From: Sabellastarte sp. h YS-2021
Taxonomy: Eukaryota > Annelida > Polychaeta > Sabellida > Sabellidae
Direction: 5' to 3'
Assembly (NCBI GenBank): GCA_964017235.1
Contig: OZ024931.1
Location: 140,680,033 to 140,744,032 of the forward strand
Length of the DNA: 64,000 bases
Shown: positions 34,698-47,579 of the stretch, in pieces
How the letters are laid out: each line of letters starts with the position of its first letter
How positions within the stretch are numbered: the first letter of the stretch is position 1
Made by a program: the position numbers and the translations under genes
Notes under the pieces: generated by a model
What the model saw: the letters and a program-made list of their open reading frames with translations, nothing else
What the model was told of the DNA's origin: nothing
Database searches by the model: none

Positions 34698-34799
34698 TCT
34701 AGCCTAGAACTCAGACAGTCACCCATCCAAGTACTAATATGGCCCACTGCTGCTTAACTTCAGTGAAGATATGGGTACTCATCATGCCATGCCAATTCT
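34698..34799 (-). pseudogene. 5S-rRNA-derived sequence (pseudogene or 5S-headed SINE)
   Basis: Minus strand: GGCATGGCATGATGAGTACC, then CACTGAAGTTAAGCAGCAGT (internal control box A), GGGCC, then TTAGTACTTGGATGGGTGAC (box C), TGTCTGAGTTCTAGGC. The order and spacing match eukaryotic 5S rRNA over about 100 of 120 nt. The 3' stem is decayed and the 5' stem altered, so it is unlikely to make a functional 5S. The downstream minus-strand sequence could be the body of a SINE3-type element, but I saw no second copy here. Confidence 0.75.
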
Positions 34800-35209
34800 G
34801 ATGAAAGTCCAGAAACAAAAAGAGATGAAAAAGGTGATCTCTAGAAGCGCAAGCATCGTTAGTGCTCAAGCTTAAAAAGAGGCTCTCACTGTGACTATCA
34901 TCTTGTCTTCTCATATTTTCATCCTTTTGTTGGTTTACACTTAGTGACCCTGGTACACACCTTCAGTGTCTTCTAAGAAGCTTTCTATGTTGTCACATGT
35001 TGCATGCAATAAATATGAATTATTTGTGAAACACGGGAAAAAATTCTGGAGACTTAATCTTTTTCCCAGACCGGAATCACCTTTAGCAGGACCAAACTAT
35101 GGGTAAGTAGACCCAACCTTTTTTTCTTTTTTTTTCTTTCATTTCTCCAGACCAATAACACTACAAACATGCACATATGCAATACAGAAGTAGTATAGCA
35201 TGTACATAT

Positions 35210-35423
35210 TTATTTGGGGTTTTACATCGCTTTCAACACTGTACAGGTCACATCATGACGGGTAGGTGAAAGGGCAGAGGAAACCAATACATACAGTTGG
35301 TCAAGGTTCTGTACTGTAAACTGCCGACCAACAGCAAGCAACTACCAGCTTTCCCACTTGAGGCCGTGCCGGGAACCGAACCCCAGCCTCAGAGGTGGGA
35401 GGCGAGAGTGTCACTGTGGCTCC
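35210..35423 (-). mobile_element. tRNA-headed SINE, well-preserved copy
   Basis: Minus strand: GGAGCCACAGTGACACTCTC, GCCTCCCACCTCTGAGGC, then GGTTCGGTTCCCGGC, which fits a pol III B box. It continues through TACAGTACAGAACCTTGACC, TGGTTTCCTCTGCCC and CTGTACAGTGTTGAAAGCG to the tail AAAACCCCAAATAAA. tRNA-related head, conserved body and A-rich tail define a tRNA SINE. Confidence 0.75.
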
Positions 35424-37447
35424 TATATATACAATATACATACACAACTGATGTAATTACAAAACCAGATCTACTATTTTAAGGAATATTATTACTAATT
35501 ATAGAATTTTATTGAATATTGTAAAGAAAGTAGACCCAATCTTGTATTGAAATATGATGCAGATCTAATGTATAGGTTCTCGATTTATAGACATGGACAA
35601 ACAAACACATGTACCTGATTACAATACTAAAGTGATAGTTTTTAGAAATGTATTTTTTGTAATTGATTCAAATATGAAATAAGTGGTCTGGTCCTTGTAA
35701 TACTGACGGACAGTTTCTTTAATTGCATCATTACATTTATATTGCTTTAAAATAATCCTTAGAAGAGTGGAGGTGGCTTGAAAAAGAAATAATGTGTGAT
35801 AATTGCATTATGAATTATATAAATCGAATTAATATAACCTTTTTCAGTGTATCTGTTGGGGCAAACTTGATAAATATATGCATGATCGGTTGAACATATC
35901 TCTATTTGCATGATATTCTTATCACATCCTTGAATATTTAACCAACAAAAAAGAACCACAAAGCCCTTTAGCACATATGATTTGTAAACATTATCATACT
36001 GATATGTTTTAAAGATTATACCACCAAGGTAACACGTATGTCCAAATTCCTGGCCAAATACTTTTTGAATCTCTAGCTGGTTCTCATTTTATACATAGAG
36101 TGACTAATTTCATTGGAAATGTATTTAATTATTCAATTTACCTGAATTCCAGGATAAATATTTTTTAAAATAGGTACAATTCTTTCAAGCTCAAACACTT
36201 ATACACAGTAAAAACTCACAAAAAATTCTGACTTAGACTTGTAAAACTGGCCAGATATATTTAATACTAGCCTTTTTTCATGTGATAGTAAGCAATTTTT
36301 ATTCTTGTCCCCCATCATTTTGATGTCACAGAATTTGGTTCACAGTTTAACTTAAGACAGAATGTATGGGATTTGTGATAGCATACATAGTTTCATCAGA
36401 AGTCTCATGCACCATTTTGTCATCGTTACTTCCACCAAGACGTATTATTCTAGCACAGTTTTATTTGTATGGCTTCATGTTTATTTTGTTTGTAAAATAA
36501 CTCAAAAAGTTAAAGATGGATTTTGGTGAAAGTTTAAGGACATATCGACAATAACACAAAGACTATATAATAAGATTTCTGTAGTGATTCAGATGACCAT
36601 TTGGAAACATGTTTTGAAAAGGATGTTTAATAAGTAATATTGTAGATGTAGATCGATCATTAGCGGAGATATGGACTCTCCGAGTGCTCTTGATTATTAT
36701 AATTTATATTTTAGGTTTCATCCAGCAGATATTACAGTTTTAAGGCATGCAGATCTCATTTTAAGAGGTGACATGATCCTTAGTGGCATACAAATCACAG
36801 ATGTAACCCTATTACCATCTCATCGGAACAATATCACTAAGTGAGACTAAGTAGTCATTTTATGTCCATTTTATATTGAACAGTGTCATCAAGTTTTCAG
36901 TGTTTCACAGAGGTGACTACCAGGTTCTCAATCGAAAGCATTGTATCCACTGAGGTCCTCTTGTGCACGTTTAAAATCAACTGCTACTGTTTGGGAACAG
37001 TCTGTTTGTGTGGTTCTTTTTGTCAGAACATAGAATTTACCTGACGACAATCCATAGAGAGGGACTTATTTTTTGTCAATCACTATTCATGACTCTTTGG
37101 ATCAAGTGTGTTCAGAAGGACTTGTTTGACATTGCAATTGTTCAGTCAAATAATCCTCAAGTATCCATTGTGATGTAACTGACCTCACCCCTTTCAGTTT
37201 GTGAGTTCTAACTAACCTATACCAACCATGCAGTCATCAGTCAATTAAGCAGTGAATCAATCTGTTCCTATTCTATTCTATAATATAGTGTAAATTTATG
37301 GCGCTTTAATTGGCAATTGTTTAAAAATGCAACACCAGAAACCAATTCAATAATCATTACCCCACAGACATAGTCAGGTCAATACAGTAGAGACACCAGC
37401 TAGTTTATATGCTAAGGCTGGAAGGAGCATGAAAAGCTAAGCTGTGG
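35424..37447. other. Intergenic, no gene seen
   Basis: AT-rich, no open frame with a recognisable domain on either strand, and no repeat family that I could identify. Confidence 0.4.
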
Positions 37448-37801
37448 TTAAAGGTGTTTTGGGGATTTATGTACAGATGGGTAGAATTGAGGGACCTCCA
37501 GGAACCTTTTTGGCTGAACTTTTGTATCTTGTGCCATATCTGTCACAACAAATACACTAAAGAGAACTAAAATGGCTGGGTTGATCACTGTGAGGAAAAT
37601 TAAAACCAAATTAGCCATTTTGAAGATGCAGCAAAATTCAACTGGCAACGAATGGAGTTGTTTGACAATAGGAAATGCCTCTATGTATCTGTTACAGTTT
37701 GTGACAATCCTAGCAGGAGTATTTTGGATACACTGCAGTTTGCACATGTTAAAACAAAACAGACTTCTAAAGGGAGAATTGCCAGCAGTCAAGATGTTCA
37801 A
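37448..37801 (-). pseudogene. Non-LTR retrotransposon (LINE) RT C-terminal fragment
   Basis: The minus frame encodes KLQCIQNTPARIVTNCNRYI, EAFPIVKQLHSLPVEF and IFKMANLVLIFL. This is the signature after the RT domain in CR1/Jockey-like LINEs (LQ..QN.AARLV ... VLK.LHWLPV..RI.YK). Only about 70 residues remain, without the catalytic motifs. The plus-strand open frame over the same bases is its shadow. Confidence 0.65.
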
Positions 37802-37874
37802 TCACCAAGGCATTAGTTATCAGGATAGCAGCCTCATTCCCCTGGAGGCCAACAGAAGCAAACATGTAAGATGA

Positions 37875-39335
37875 GATTAAGATATTATTTATTCTACTAA
37901 AATTTCTTGTAAAATTACACTGTTAAAGTATACTAATGCTCTGGTAGTTTACAAAGTTTCTTGTAAAGTTTAACATTGTTAACATACCATAACAGTTTGA
38001 CAATTTACAGAATACTGTCATTAATCTGACCCTGATGAGTTACACAAGCCAACGTCACTGGTAAATCTAAGCTATTGCAATAGAATAGCCCGAAGCTTAA
38101 CATTTATAATGCAAATATGCAAAACCCAATACCAATGCAAATGCATGACACTAAGCAGCTGAGGGCAGGGATAACCAGTGACCCTGGATGTTAGGGCAAT
38201 GACCTTTATGACCCAAAGGTCATAGGTGGACCACAAAGGTCAAAGTTAGAAGGTGAAATATGGGTGAATTAGATTGTAATGGGAGGTGAAAAATCCCCCC
38301 ATAAAATGGAGTGACTAATTAAGGTATAGTTGTAATTAAAAATATAGAATTCAAATCTTTGCCATATAGCCTGCAGGAAGCTGCACATGGACAGACGAGA
38401 CGATGACCCCCCCCCCCGAAAAAAGGGGGGTTTCTGCAAAATCTGGCAGCCTGGCAGAGAAGGCAGACAAGTTGATGATTGTTAGGAATTTATTTAAAAT
38501 AAGCCCAATGAAACCTAATTTCAAACGTCCTAACGATGTAGGCGGACACAAAAGGGGCTGTACAGCCTGAAACCTAAATTGTGAGGGTAACAGGCTGCAA
38601 AGCTAATTTATTATATATAAAAATTAACCAAAATAGAGATCAAGACTATATAAAGTAAAATTACATGGCGACCTGCTGGAGCAGGCAGATGACGTGTCCC
38701 ACAGGGGTTATGTCAAATCTATTCCAACTATTTCAATTTGTAAAGGTAAATGTTTCATGGGCGACCTTTGAAACAACCGGATACAGTAATAAATGAATCA
38801 TTTGATTTTAACTCCACACAGTCATAGAAACTTTAAAACATTCTTTCTAGGAAAAACTACAAACACCCTGGACACCTGTTTGTAAGCTTATGTAGAAGAA
38901 TATGTTGGTATGTGTCTTAATTAAATCATGTGAATAAATATTTTTCACAACTGAAATCATTTGATGGAGTATATTGATTACACATTTCCTTTCTTTCTCT
39001 GTTATTGATGAACCAACTGAAGCTAATGCCATAGATTTATTGATAACAACACATGTATTAAGTCAATGACAAAAGGGAGTTTTAGTTTTACTGCTGAGTA
39101 TTGTACAGAAAAGAAACAATATGTTATAGAAGATAGGCTACAATACCATATCATGACATTTATTTGTAAATTTGAGGTTATATGGATACAAACTGAACTA
39201 TCAATAAAAATCTGTTGCCATATTAGACGTATTTCATACAAAAAAGTAACAATAAAACAAAAACACCCCTTCTAAATATTGCTGCAAGATATAAGTTTGA
39301 AAAAGAGCTTACATCGTGTATTTAGTTTATGAGCA
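37875..39335. other. Region upstream of the sulfotransferase, no coding exon seen
   Basis: Probably intergenic or 5' intron/UTR of the sulfotransferase gene. It contains short homopolymers (C9 at about 38409, then A6G6) and nothing else that I can name. Confidence 0.4.
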
Positions 39336-39789
39336 ATGAAGATTTTCACTCTGAAGTGGAAACCACTGAACATTATTAGAGTAACCCTGTACATCATGAT
39401 CTTGTATTTGCTTGTGGACATATATCTGATCAGGAATAAGCAGACAGTCAAACTACAAGATAAGTCCACAACAGGAACAAACTTTGAATCAGAGTCAGAA
39501 GTCACAGAGACCACACCACTGTATGATGATGATGTTGTTACTGATACTGACCTGGATGACTTAGATTTTGAAATGGTGAATGGTGAAGGGATAAACAATA
39601 TTGTTGCTTGGAGGGAACTGAAGGAGTCTGAGGATTACATTATTGCCAGCACATACAGAAGGAGCCGAAGTGTGTTTGAGATGCCAGGCTTCAGCTATTT
39701 GAACAACTTCAAGAGTCCTTGTTGGCATGAGAAGGAATCGGAAGAAACTGTCGGCACTATTAAATGTCTCCCATATTTCTTCCTTGCAG
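39336..39789 (+). CDS. Sulfotransferase exon 1 (anchor and stem)
   Basis: Encodes the cytosolic tail, the membrane anchor (IIRVTLYIMILYLLVDIYLI) and the stem with an acidic stretch (DDDVVTDTDLDDLDF). It ends with KCLPYFFLAG, the strand leading into the PAPS loop. Donor GTAAGG. Confidence 0.85.
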
Positions 39790-41485
39790 GTAAGGTCACG
39801 GGTATATATTTATCCACAGTATCAGTTTATAAGGAGTACATATAGTTTTATAGTGACTTTTTTGAAAGAGTAAAAATAATATCATATATTGAAGAAATTG
39901 AAGAATTATTTTGTTTTTACTAAAAAGAACAGATGCATTAATTATTAATATTTTCATAGTTAAGTGTTTTATAATAAGTAGGCATAGATATACTAAAAAC
40001 ACTAATTTACACATTTTTGCTTCTTTCTTCAATTTTAGACATACATATTACTTAAATATATATCCATGCACATATAATTTATTATTCATGAATGAATACC
40101 ACGTGAACATGTCTACTTTAATGGGACAGGGAAAAGCTTATTATTGAAATATGCAGACATTTTGTCGTTATGTCAACCAAGGAAGCAAAAATACATAATT
40201 GTAATGTGGAATTTCTAAACAGTGGGGCAAAAATAAAATTAAACATACGAACTATGAATGAATGGATAGTAAATATAATTCAATTTTAAAATTACAGATT
40301 CAGAAGAAAAAACATGGAAAACAGGTTTAATATTTCTAAACATCAATGATTAAAGAACACCACAAAAAAGTAAACCAATAAAATATATATTAATATTAAT
40401 ATATTAAGTCTTTATGCAAGACAAACTTAACAAACTTAACAATCTTTTATTTTTCTAAAAATGCCTTTGCAAAATTCATTATTATCTATCTTGCAACATT
40501 GATTATTATTTGATGTAAATGATGCTCTCCATTCCTTGTAGGCGTAGAGAAGTGTGGCACAACCGACCTGTATGGATCTTTGACCATGCATGACATGATA
40601 GAGGCAGGTCTAGTGAAAGAGCCACACTACTGGTCCAAGAAAAGGTTCAGAAAGAAGCCAGAACTCTCAACCTACCTGGATAACTTTAACGCAGTAGCCA
40701 AAGTCATCCATAGGTACATGAAAAAGAATGACAGCACCTATTACCATCCCAAAATCACATTGGATGGGAGTGCAGATACTCTCTTGTTCAACTACATCTG
40801 GAAAACCTTTGCAGCTCAGATGTTGGATCCTGAATTCGCAAGATCTGTTCTTACACCATACCACATCAAGCATATCTTGCCTAAGTCTAAATTTGTGGTT
40901 ATCCTTCGCAATCCAGTCGACAGATTATATTCCAGTTACAACTTCTTCCCCTTGTTGATCAGGAAGCCAAATTTGTACGTCAATGTAAGCAGAAAAGAAG
41001 TAGCTAAAGAAATGTACGACAGTAAATCTCCGGAGGACTTCCACAATAAAGTGGTGGATGCACTGAAGTGGTTTGCAAACTGTACCACTCACTACCCAGG
41101 GAGTTATAAGTGTTTCTTCTGGAATAATGGGGAAGATCTCATAGATTATTTTGTTAATCATATGCAAATGGGATTCTATGGTGTGACTTTAAAACTATGG
41201 TTTCAGGTATTTCCAATGAAGCAGTTCAAGATTATAAGACTAGAGGACTATAGTGTAGATACGGTCAATGTTCTGAATGGCGTGTTTGACTTTTTGGGTT
41301 TGGACGCCATGACGTCGAACATGACTGAGAAAATCCAGGAAAAGAAAGTGTCAAATTATGGCATGCGCCAGAAGTTGCATGGTCCAATGCTGCCAGAAAC
41401 AAGACAGCTTCTATCAGAGTTTTACAGACCATACAACCGTTTACTGGCTGACTTACTGAATGATTCTAGATATTTATATTTATAG
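39336..41485 (+). CDS. CHST15-like carbohydrate sulfotransferase, two coding exons
   Basis: Exons 39336-39789 and 40542-41485 join in phase 1 (GCAG|GTAAGG, TTGTAG|GC), giving 465 residues. Type II Golgi membrane enzyme: short cytosolic MKIFTLKWKPLN, a membrane segment (about residues 13-32), a Thr/Asp-rich stem, then a catalytic domain. The PAPS 5'-phosphosulfate loop GVEKCGTTDLYG spans the splice junction; KEPHYWSKKRF follows, and the 3'-phosphate loop is FVVILRNPVDRLYSSY. Later FKIIRLEDY and LLSEFYRPYNRLL match the end of the GalNAc4S-6-sulfotransferase family. Likely transfers sulfate from PAPS to a glycosaminoglycan or related glycan; the acceptor cannot be read from sequence. Length is slightly under vertebrate CHST15. 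Further 5' non-coding exons are possible. Confidence 0.88.
40542..41485 (+). CDS. Sulfotransferase exon 2 (catalytic domain)
   Basis: Carries both PAPS-binding loops except for the first Gly codon base. Has potential N-glycosylation sites (NDST, NVSR, NCTT, NMTE). Stop TAG at 41483-41485. A likely polyadenylation signal AATAAA lies near 41879. Confidence 0.88.
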
Positions 41486-42821
41486 TTTACAGTGTAGGCA
41501 GCTTATATCTCCAGTGAAAATATGTTTGCAGAAAGGTTCAACATTTAGTTACCACTAATCATGAAACAAATCTTGACCATATTTCGAAAACCCTTGTTAT
41601 TGTTCACTGCTATTTTGACCCCAAGCCAATTATAATGGCGGGTCTGAAATGGCAGACCCTGCCATTTACACCCAATGATTTTAAATATGGATTCCAAATG
41701 GCTAAGCCATTCAAAATGGCGGACTCCAGACCATAGCCATTTTAATTTTCTTTTTTTTTTAACTATAACAGTTTGTAATGGTAATTGTTTGTCTTCTGTG
41801 AGAAATGTATTTAATGTTTCATGAAAATTACTTAATTTACTTCCATTATATGTTATTTAAGCTTATAACGTTAAAACAAATAAAATACTAAATATCAATG
41901 TAATTATAGCACTTTGTATATAAGTATGAATTTTCAACAAGTATTCAAACAGCTTTAACTACCAAGTCAATTTTGTTAATCAAAGATATTTTGCCATACC
42001 CTAACAACAGGGACAAATCCAATTAAGTGATTACTTAAATAATGGTTAACAAATCAACATAATACGAAATGACTTCCACACTATTATGAAGACTGGTCAC
42101 TGGCAAGCCATTATTTTCGTGTAGGATTGTTTTCTGATGTATTTGTCTAATATGTGGGCTGGATTTAACATAATGGATTGAATTTGTGGAAGCCATGCCC
42201 TTTTCTGGTGATTTATTCACTGGGAAAGACAAACAGTTTATAATATTTACCCTTTTGATGTACAAACCACAGAAGGGTATATTTCAAATACCAGAGTAGG
42301 TATGCTTCAAACACAAGAGACCTGAGTAGCCAGACTTCAAATACCTGAGTAACAAAACTTCAAATACTTGAGATGTGAGTTATTTTCCCTTAGGTCAACC
42401 TGGATTAAAGGCTGTGTATAAACAGGTATGGAAGTATGGAAAAGTTTAAAGATAGATGGTTGGAGGAGATAAGAAAACTTGAAGAATCTAGAACATACAA
42501 AGTTATAACAAAGGTGAATTTTGATAGATTAGTGTGCTAAAAGGCGGCTTTAAGGATAACAACATCAAACATATCAAAGCCAAAAGGCATAGGTTGATCA
42601 ATCTTCCAGACTGTGTCTCTCTTAATCTAGTTGGCTGAGCCAGTTAAAACGACAGCCTGCTGTTTAAAATGGTGGCCTGCCGTTTTAAATGGCGGATTGG
42701 GTCAAAATGGCATGTCACACGATCACTGAACCAGCATGGCAACCTGTCGCTTATAGTGGCTAATTAGTTGTGACTAAGGTTAAAAACTATAACTGTTCTG
42801 TCAACCCCTGTGAGGTTCCCA
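41486..42821. other. 3' flank of sulfotransferase and old repeats
   Basis: Probable 3' UTR to about 41900. Around 41635-41760 and 42640-42720, repeated AAATGGCGG / GCCATTTTAA motifs in both orientations suggest relics of a small inverted-repeat element. No gene. Confidence 0.4.
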
Positions 42822-43020
42822 GTGGCCTTGTGGGTTAGCAGGTTTTGTATCTAATCACAGGCTGTCACCTCTTTGTGGGATCGACTCCCACAAGTGGAAA
42901 AGCTGTGGACTTGTCCCAAAATGAGCCTGGTTGTTGAATCGGTCGTCAAACCCCGACTTTGACTTTGTTACTCCTTTGGTGGGTTCAAGCCCAACTCATG
43001 ACAAAGTGGAAGAAATACAA
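42822..43020 (+). mobile_element. Second tRNA-like SINE family member
   Basis: GTGGCCTTGTGGGTTAGCAG resembles a tRNA 5' half with an A box. GTGGGATCGACTCCCAC, about 50 bases on, fits a B box inside a T-arm. The downstream body has ACTTGTCCCAAAATGAGCC, which recurs as CTTGTCCCAATATGACCCTG at 46113, where the head is also recognisable (TGTGGGATTGACCCCTACT). Confidence 0.55.
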
Positions 43021-43587
43021 ATGACTGAATCATGGCCTACTGTGATATGACCTGCAATGGCCCCAATGATACATGATACAGAAGACTAGTAATATGCTAG
43101 TATTTTTCGTTTCAAATTAATGTGACATGACCAATGTTAATAGAATGTAATCATTATCTACAAAAAATGCTGTAGGAACAAACTAGATGTGCAATAAAGT
43201 ATTGTCGTGAATATAATCTAATCTCACAAGACTTTTATTTTGCTTAATCTCTGTACAGGCAGCCTTGCTGAAGGCTCAAGTTTCTTTGCAGTTTGGGAAA
43301 ATTTTCAGTTCAGATAATGAAGTTTCTGTTTATATAATGTACTCATACATGTACTGGCTTTACATCAGCATACAACTAAGACAGAGAAGCTTATATCTCA
43401 TAACATATATTAGTGCTTTTTGAATACCAGATATCTATGTGCATGTTTGAAAAAGATACCATGCAAATTTGAGTCTTAAGCAATGCTATGTATAAAGCAC
43501 AGAGAGTATCCCATACTGTGCAACAAAGTAATTACCTGAGATGGTAATAATAACTCAGTTTTAGACATGCTGTTGTTCACTGTAGAC

Positions 43588-44625
43588 GTGTTTATCTCCC
43601 ACCAGTGGCTGAAGGCCATGGTCGGGAGATTATAAAACGCCTTCCATCTGTGTGTCAGTCACGTTTTTACATAAACCTTAAATTCTCATTCATTTATAAA
43701 GATATCTTCAGCAATTTTGTATGGAATGTTTCTGGCTATGAAAACTTGTCTTTGCAAAATTTTGGCCTCATTTTGAAAAACAAAATGGCCGCAATAGCTA
43801 ATTATTTGAAAATCATAAAGGTGCTCTAAATCTTGAAATATTCCCGCTAGCTTCATCAAATTTGCACAAAAGCTATGTGGCTAGAAAAGCTAACCTCACA
43901 GTAACTTTGGCCTAGTTCAAAAAGATAATGGCCGCCATAACACATGTTTAATGTCAAATGGGGTTATCCTATTAGAAAAGCCTTATAGCACCATTAAAAT
44001 TGCTCCTAGAGGTTCGGAATGTGAAAACAACTTGTAGGAAGTCATGGCCTGAGAATCTTTTCCAGGTGTTGAATTTGACCTTTGTCCCCTTCTTCAAGGT
44101 TAAATGGGGTCATCACACTAAAACGTCATTATTTCTCCCTTATTATTGGTGCTATGGCTTCAGAATGTAAAGACAGACCATGAAAAGTCCTGGCCTGCAA
44201 ATGTTTTGTCTCAGAAAAAATTTGCCTTATTTTGAAAAACTAAATGGCGGCCATAGCCAATTATTTCAAAATCATTAAGATGCTCTAAAACTTGAAATAT
44301 TGCAGCTAGGTTCATCAAATTTGCACTAAAGATATATCACTGGGGAAGTTAGCCTGATAGTAATTTGGCCTAAATGGCCGTCATATCACATGTTTAATGG
44401 CAAATGGGATTATCCTATTAGAGAGGCCTTATATCTCCCTTATCATTGCTACTAGGGGTTCCAAATGTGAAAACAACTTGTAAGAAGTCAAGGCCTGAGA
44501 CTATTTTCCAATTGCTGACTTTTACCTTTGACCCCTTCTTCAATGTCAAGTGGGGTTATCTTATTACAAATGCCGTATATCTCCTTTAATTCTCCATTAT
44601 TACTGATCCTAAGGCAGGAGATAAC
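43588..44625. mobile_element. Old repeat with TTATCTCCC / GGAGATAA ends and duplicated core
   Basis: Starts GTTTATCTCCCACCAG and ends GGCAGGAGATAACC. The core is present twice with a spacing of about 450 bp. Each copy has AAATGGCCGC.ATAGC.AATTATTT, TTGAAATATT.C.GCTAG.TTCATCAAATTTGCAC and AACAACTTGTA.GAAGTCA.GGCCTGAGA. No coding capacity. Confidence 0.5.
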
Positions 44626-45082
44626 CGCTAGTCCTTGTTTTTATCAAGTTTGTATGTGAATTAGTGTTAAAAAGCAAAATTACACATTAGATATAAATGG
44701 ATGTGGATGTTTAAAGCAAGGACTAAAATGTTGCTCAGGTTTAGATATAACTTGGCTCTATATTCACAGAGCTTCTGCTCGTCTTTGTTGTATAAAATTC
44801 GTTGAAGAAATGACAAAAATATCAATTTGACAATTGAAGCATTTACTGGCGCCCATTAATATGGATAAGTCTTACAGCTGAGCTTTTGTATGCTTAGGAA
44901 ACTATGCATGGATTACTTCTCCTTATTATCCACACATAAATAGTTTTAAATCTTTTCAGTCAAAAGACTGATATTAAATTTTAGTCTTTACCGGGGGTAA
45001 TATTTTAAACACAAGTCACTCGGGTGATTTTCCTGATAGACATAGTATAGATACTCTTGGTTTTTTACAATGTTTTTTTTTT

Positions 45083-45470
45083 AATTTCACCTCTGTACAG
45101 TTCATATCACGACAGGTAGTTTTGTGGGCAGAGGAAACCAGTACATACAGTTTGTCAATTTATTTATTTGGGGTTTTATGTCGCTTTCAACACTGTACAG
45201 GTCATATATCAGCAGGAAACCAGTACATACAATTGGTCAAGGTTCTGTACTGTAAACTGCCGATCATTGATAAGCAACTACCAACTTTTCCCACATAACG
45301 TCCGGGTTTGAACCGTGGACCTCAGAGGTGGGAGGTGAGTGTGTTACCACAGTGGCCCCTACAGTTGATCAAGGTTTTGTAAACTACCAAACATCGGTAA
45401 GCACCTACCAACTTTCTGATATAACATCGGGGGTTTTAACCCCGAACCTCAGAGATGGGAGGCCAAGGTC
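45083..45470 (-). mobile_element. SINE inserted into an older SINE of the same family
   Basis: The younger copy (about 45156-45358) is complete from the tail AAATAAATAAA to the head GGCCACTGTGGTAACACACT. It interrupts an older copy (45083-45155 plus 45359-45470). Flanking ACAGTTTGTCAA and ACAGTTGATCAA are the target duplication and also rejoin the older copy's TACAGTTGGTCAAGG block. Confidence 0.7.
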
Positions 45471-46425
45471 ACGGAATAACATATGTGGTACACATAGGTA
45501 CACATGTGTGGTACACTCAATAAGATAGTGGTACTAGACCCTCACCTCGTGAACATTGGTTTCACGTCATAGCAACATGGATATACAAGGAAAAATACAT
45601 CATTTACACACATGATCAAAATGTAAAGAGAAACACTGTTCCAATCCTTATATTCGACTTATAGAGCTTAATTTCTGCCAACTGCAGATACTAAGGCATG
45701 ACAAATCTAGTTGCCCGAGTTGGAGTTTCATGTTGTTTTAAACACACGATATACTTTCTGCATGGTAATAAAACTAAATCGAAATAAGAAAAAAAAATTT
45801 TTTTAATGATAGTATGAATTATTTTCTGCTATTAAGTCTAAGGTGTTTTGTTGTTTAGCAGTTTGAAGTTGAATTACATTTTAACTTCAGCCTTAAAACT
45901 ATTGGGGCAAGTCATCAAGTCCAGATTGTTAACATGAATAAGAGGCCTGACTTGCTCTACATGTAAAAGCCAAGCATTTATATACAGAACTTAATTTTAA
46001 GCCACCTGAGCTTCTTCCAGAAAACACTGGCCTACTCAGGATAGCAAGAATTTGTATCCAGGCAAAGGCGGTCACCTGAGTGTGGGATTGACCCCTACTA
46101 TTAGCATTTCTGATGGCTTGTCCCAATATGACCCTGACTGTTGAATTCTACTCTTGCATGCAATGATGAGGGTACATGAGATTTTATTCAGCATCAGTGA
46201 AGATTATAACCAGTACACCCATGTCACTAATGTTAGATGACATTAATGTTAGACAGGTTGTCACAATATTGTATGATTTTACGTAAATTTCTTGAATTAT
46301 TAAGAAATGCAACAAGTGAACCCTGGTATATATGTATAAATCTATATGTATCACATAAAATGGGTTTAGCTACCCGTTTTGTATAATTGTCTAACATTAA
46401 TACCGTCTGACATTACAGGTGGGGA

Positions 46426-46451
46426 GGGGGGGGGGGGGGGGGGGGGGGGGG
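46426..46451. repeat. G26 homopolymer
   Basis: An uninterrupted run of G following GGTGGGGA. Capable of quadruplex formation. Its length may be an assembly estimate. A C17 tract lies at about 47038. Confidence 0.7.
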
Positions 46452-47197
46452 CAGCAATTCGCCGATTTCTATTGCACCTCATTTAAAACTAACATCTGTG
46501 TTGATACTGAAGGAGCCTTATAGCATAGAAAAGTGTGCAACATATCTTGATACTTTTCTAAGATTTTAGAACTGACAGCATGCAGGATTATAAAGATGAA
46601 TAAAGAAGTTTATATGTCAGTGAGAAATATGCCTAACAAACTGCATCTGACTGATGCAAAGGGCTGTATATTCTCTAAACTGTGTCTGGAGTCAATATAA
46701 ATACTATTTATAACTTCATTAAGTGCTAGAATACAATAAGAAGAATTGATCTTTAGCTTTAATTATTGTTTGCAAAGTGTTTAACAGCCTTTGTAACTTT
46801 TTTGGGAACAATATAAACTAATCAGCGAAATGCTGTCCACTTTCCAACAGCCCTACACTTATTGCCATGGGACAAGTTCTATGGGTGTATTTGTACTTAT
46901 CACAAAATATGTTTTATGATGCTACTATCATTTTACAGTTTGAGGAACCTTTTTTCATTCTGATAACTTTTATAATACCACACTGCATATTTGTTCTCAA
47001 GAAACTACATTTTGCTGTTTTTATGGGCGAATCACTGCCCCCCCCCCCCCCCCCTGTAGTGACGAGTGTATTTTTCAGTTTCAGAAACATATCTAGAACA
47101 GTGCATTACAGTAGGTGGACAAACTGCAAAAAATGCGTCAGTCTTTAAGGCAGAATGTGTGCATTATGAATCCTTAATTGATGCAGAATTGGACTGA

Positions 47198-47379
47198 TTT
47201 TGTTTGTTTATTTGGGGTTTTACGTCGCTTTCAACACTGTACAGGTCATATCACGACGGGTAGTTGGAAGGGCAGAGGAAACCAGTACATATAGTTCGCT
47301 AGGGTTCTGTACTGTAAACTGCCGACCAACGGCAAGCAACTACCAGCTTTCCCACTTACGGCCATGACGGGGATCGAAC
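47198..47379 (-). mobile_element. 5'-truncated SINE with 14-bp target duplication
   Basis: Same family as 35210-35423, but the tRNA-like head is cut at CGATCCCCGTCATGGCC. CAGAATTGGA(C/T)TGA flanks it at 47184-47197 and 47380-47393. The duplication shows LINE-type integration. Confidence 0.75.
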
Positions 47380-47579
47380 CAGAATTGGATTGAACAACCT
47401 TCGATCTTTCAATAATATTTCACCAAGGACATGTTGGGTAGCAGGCAAAAATCAACATTTAAAACATGTAACGTTAATGTTTAATTTGCAAAAGCTCTTT
47501 TTAAAAATTTCTCTTGTGTGTGCGTGTGTGTAGGGGGTGGGTGGGAGATGCATGCGGCCGTATGTCACACAGTTTTCTC

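Noticed and set aside
34711..34914. Minus-strand 67-codon frame
   Set aside because: It overlaps the 5S-derived sequence, and no protein similarity is apparent.
37572..37874. Plus-strand 100-codon frame as a possible first exon of the sulfotransferase
   Set aside because: It is the antisense shadow of a LINE RT fragment on the minus strand, and the sulfotransferase exon 1 already has its own start and anchor.
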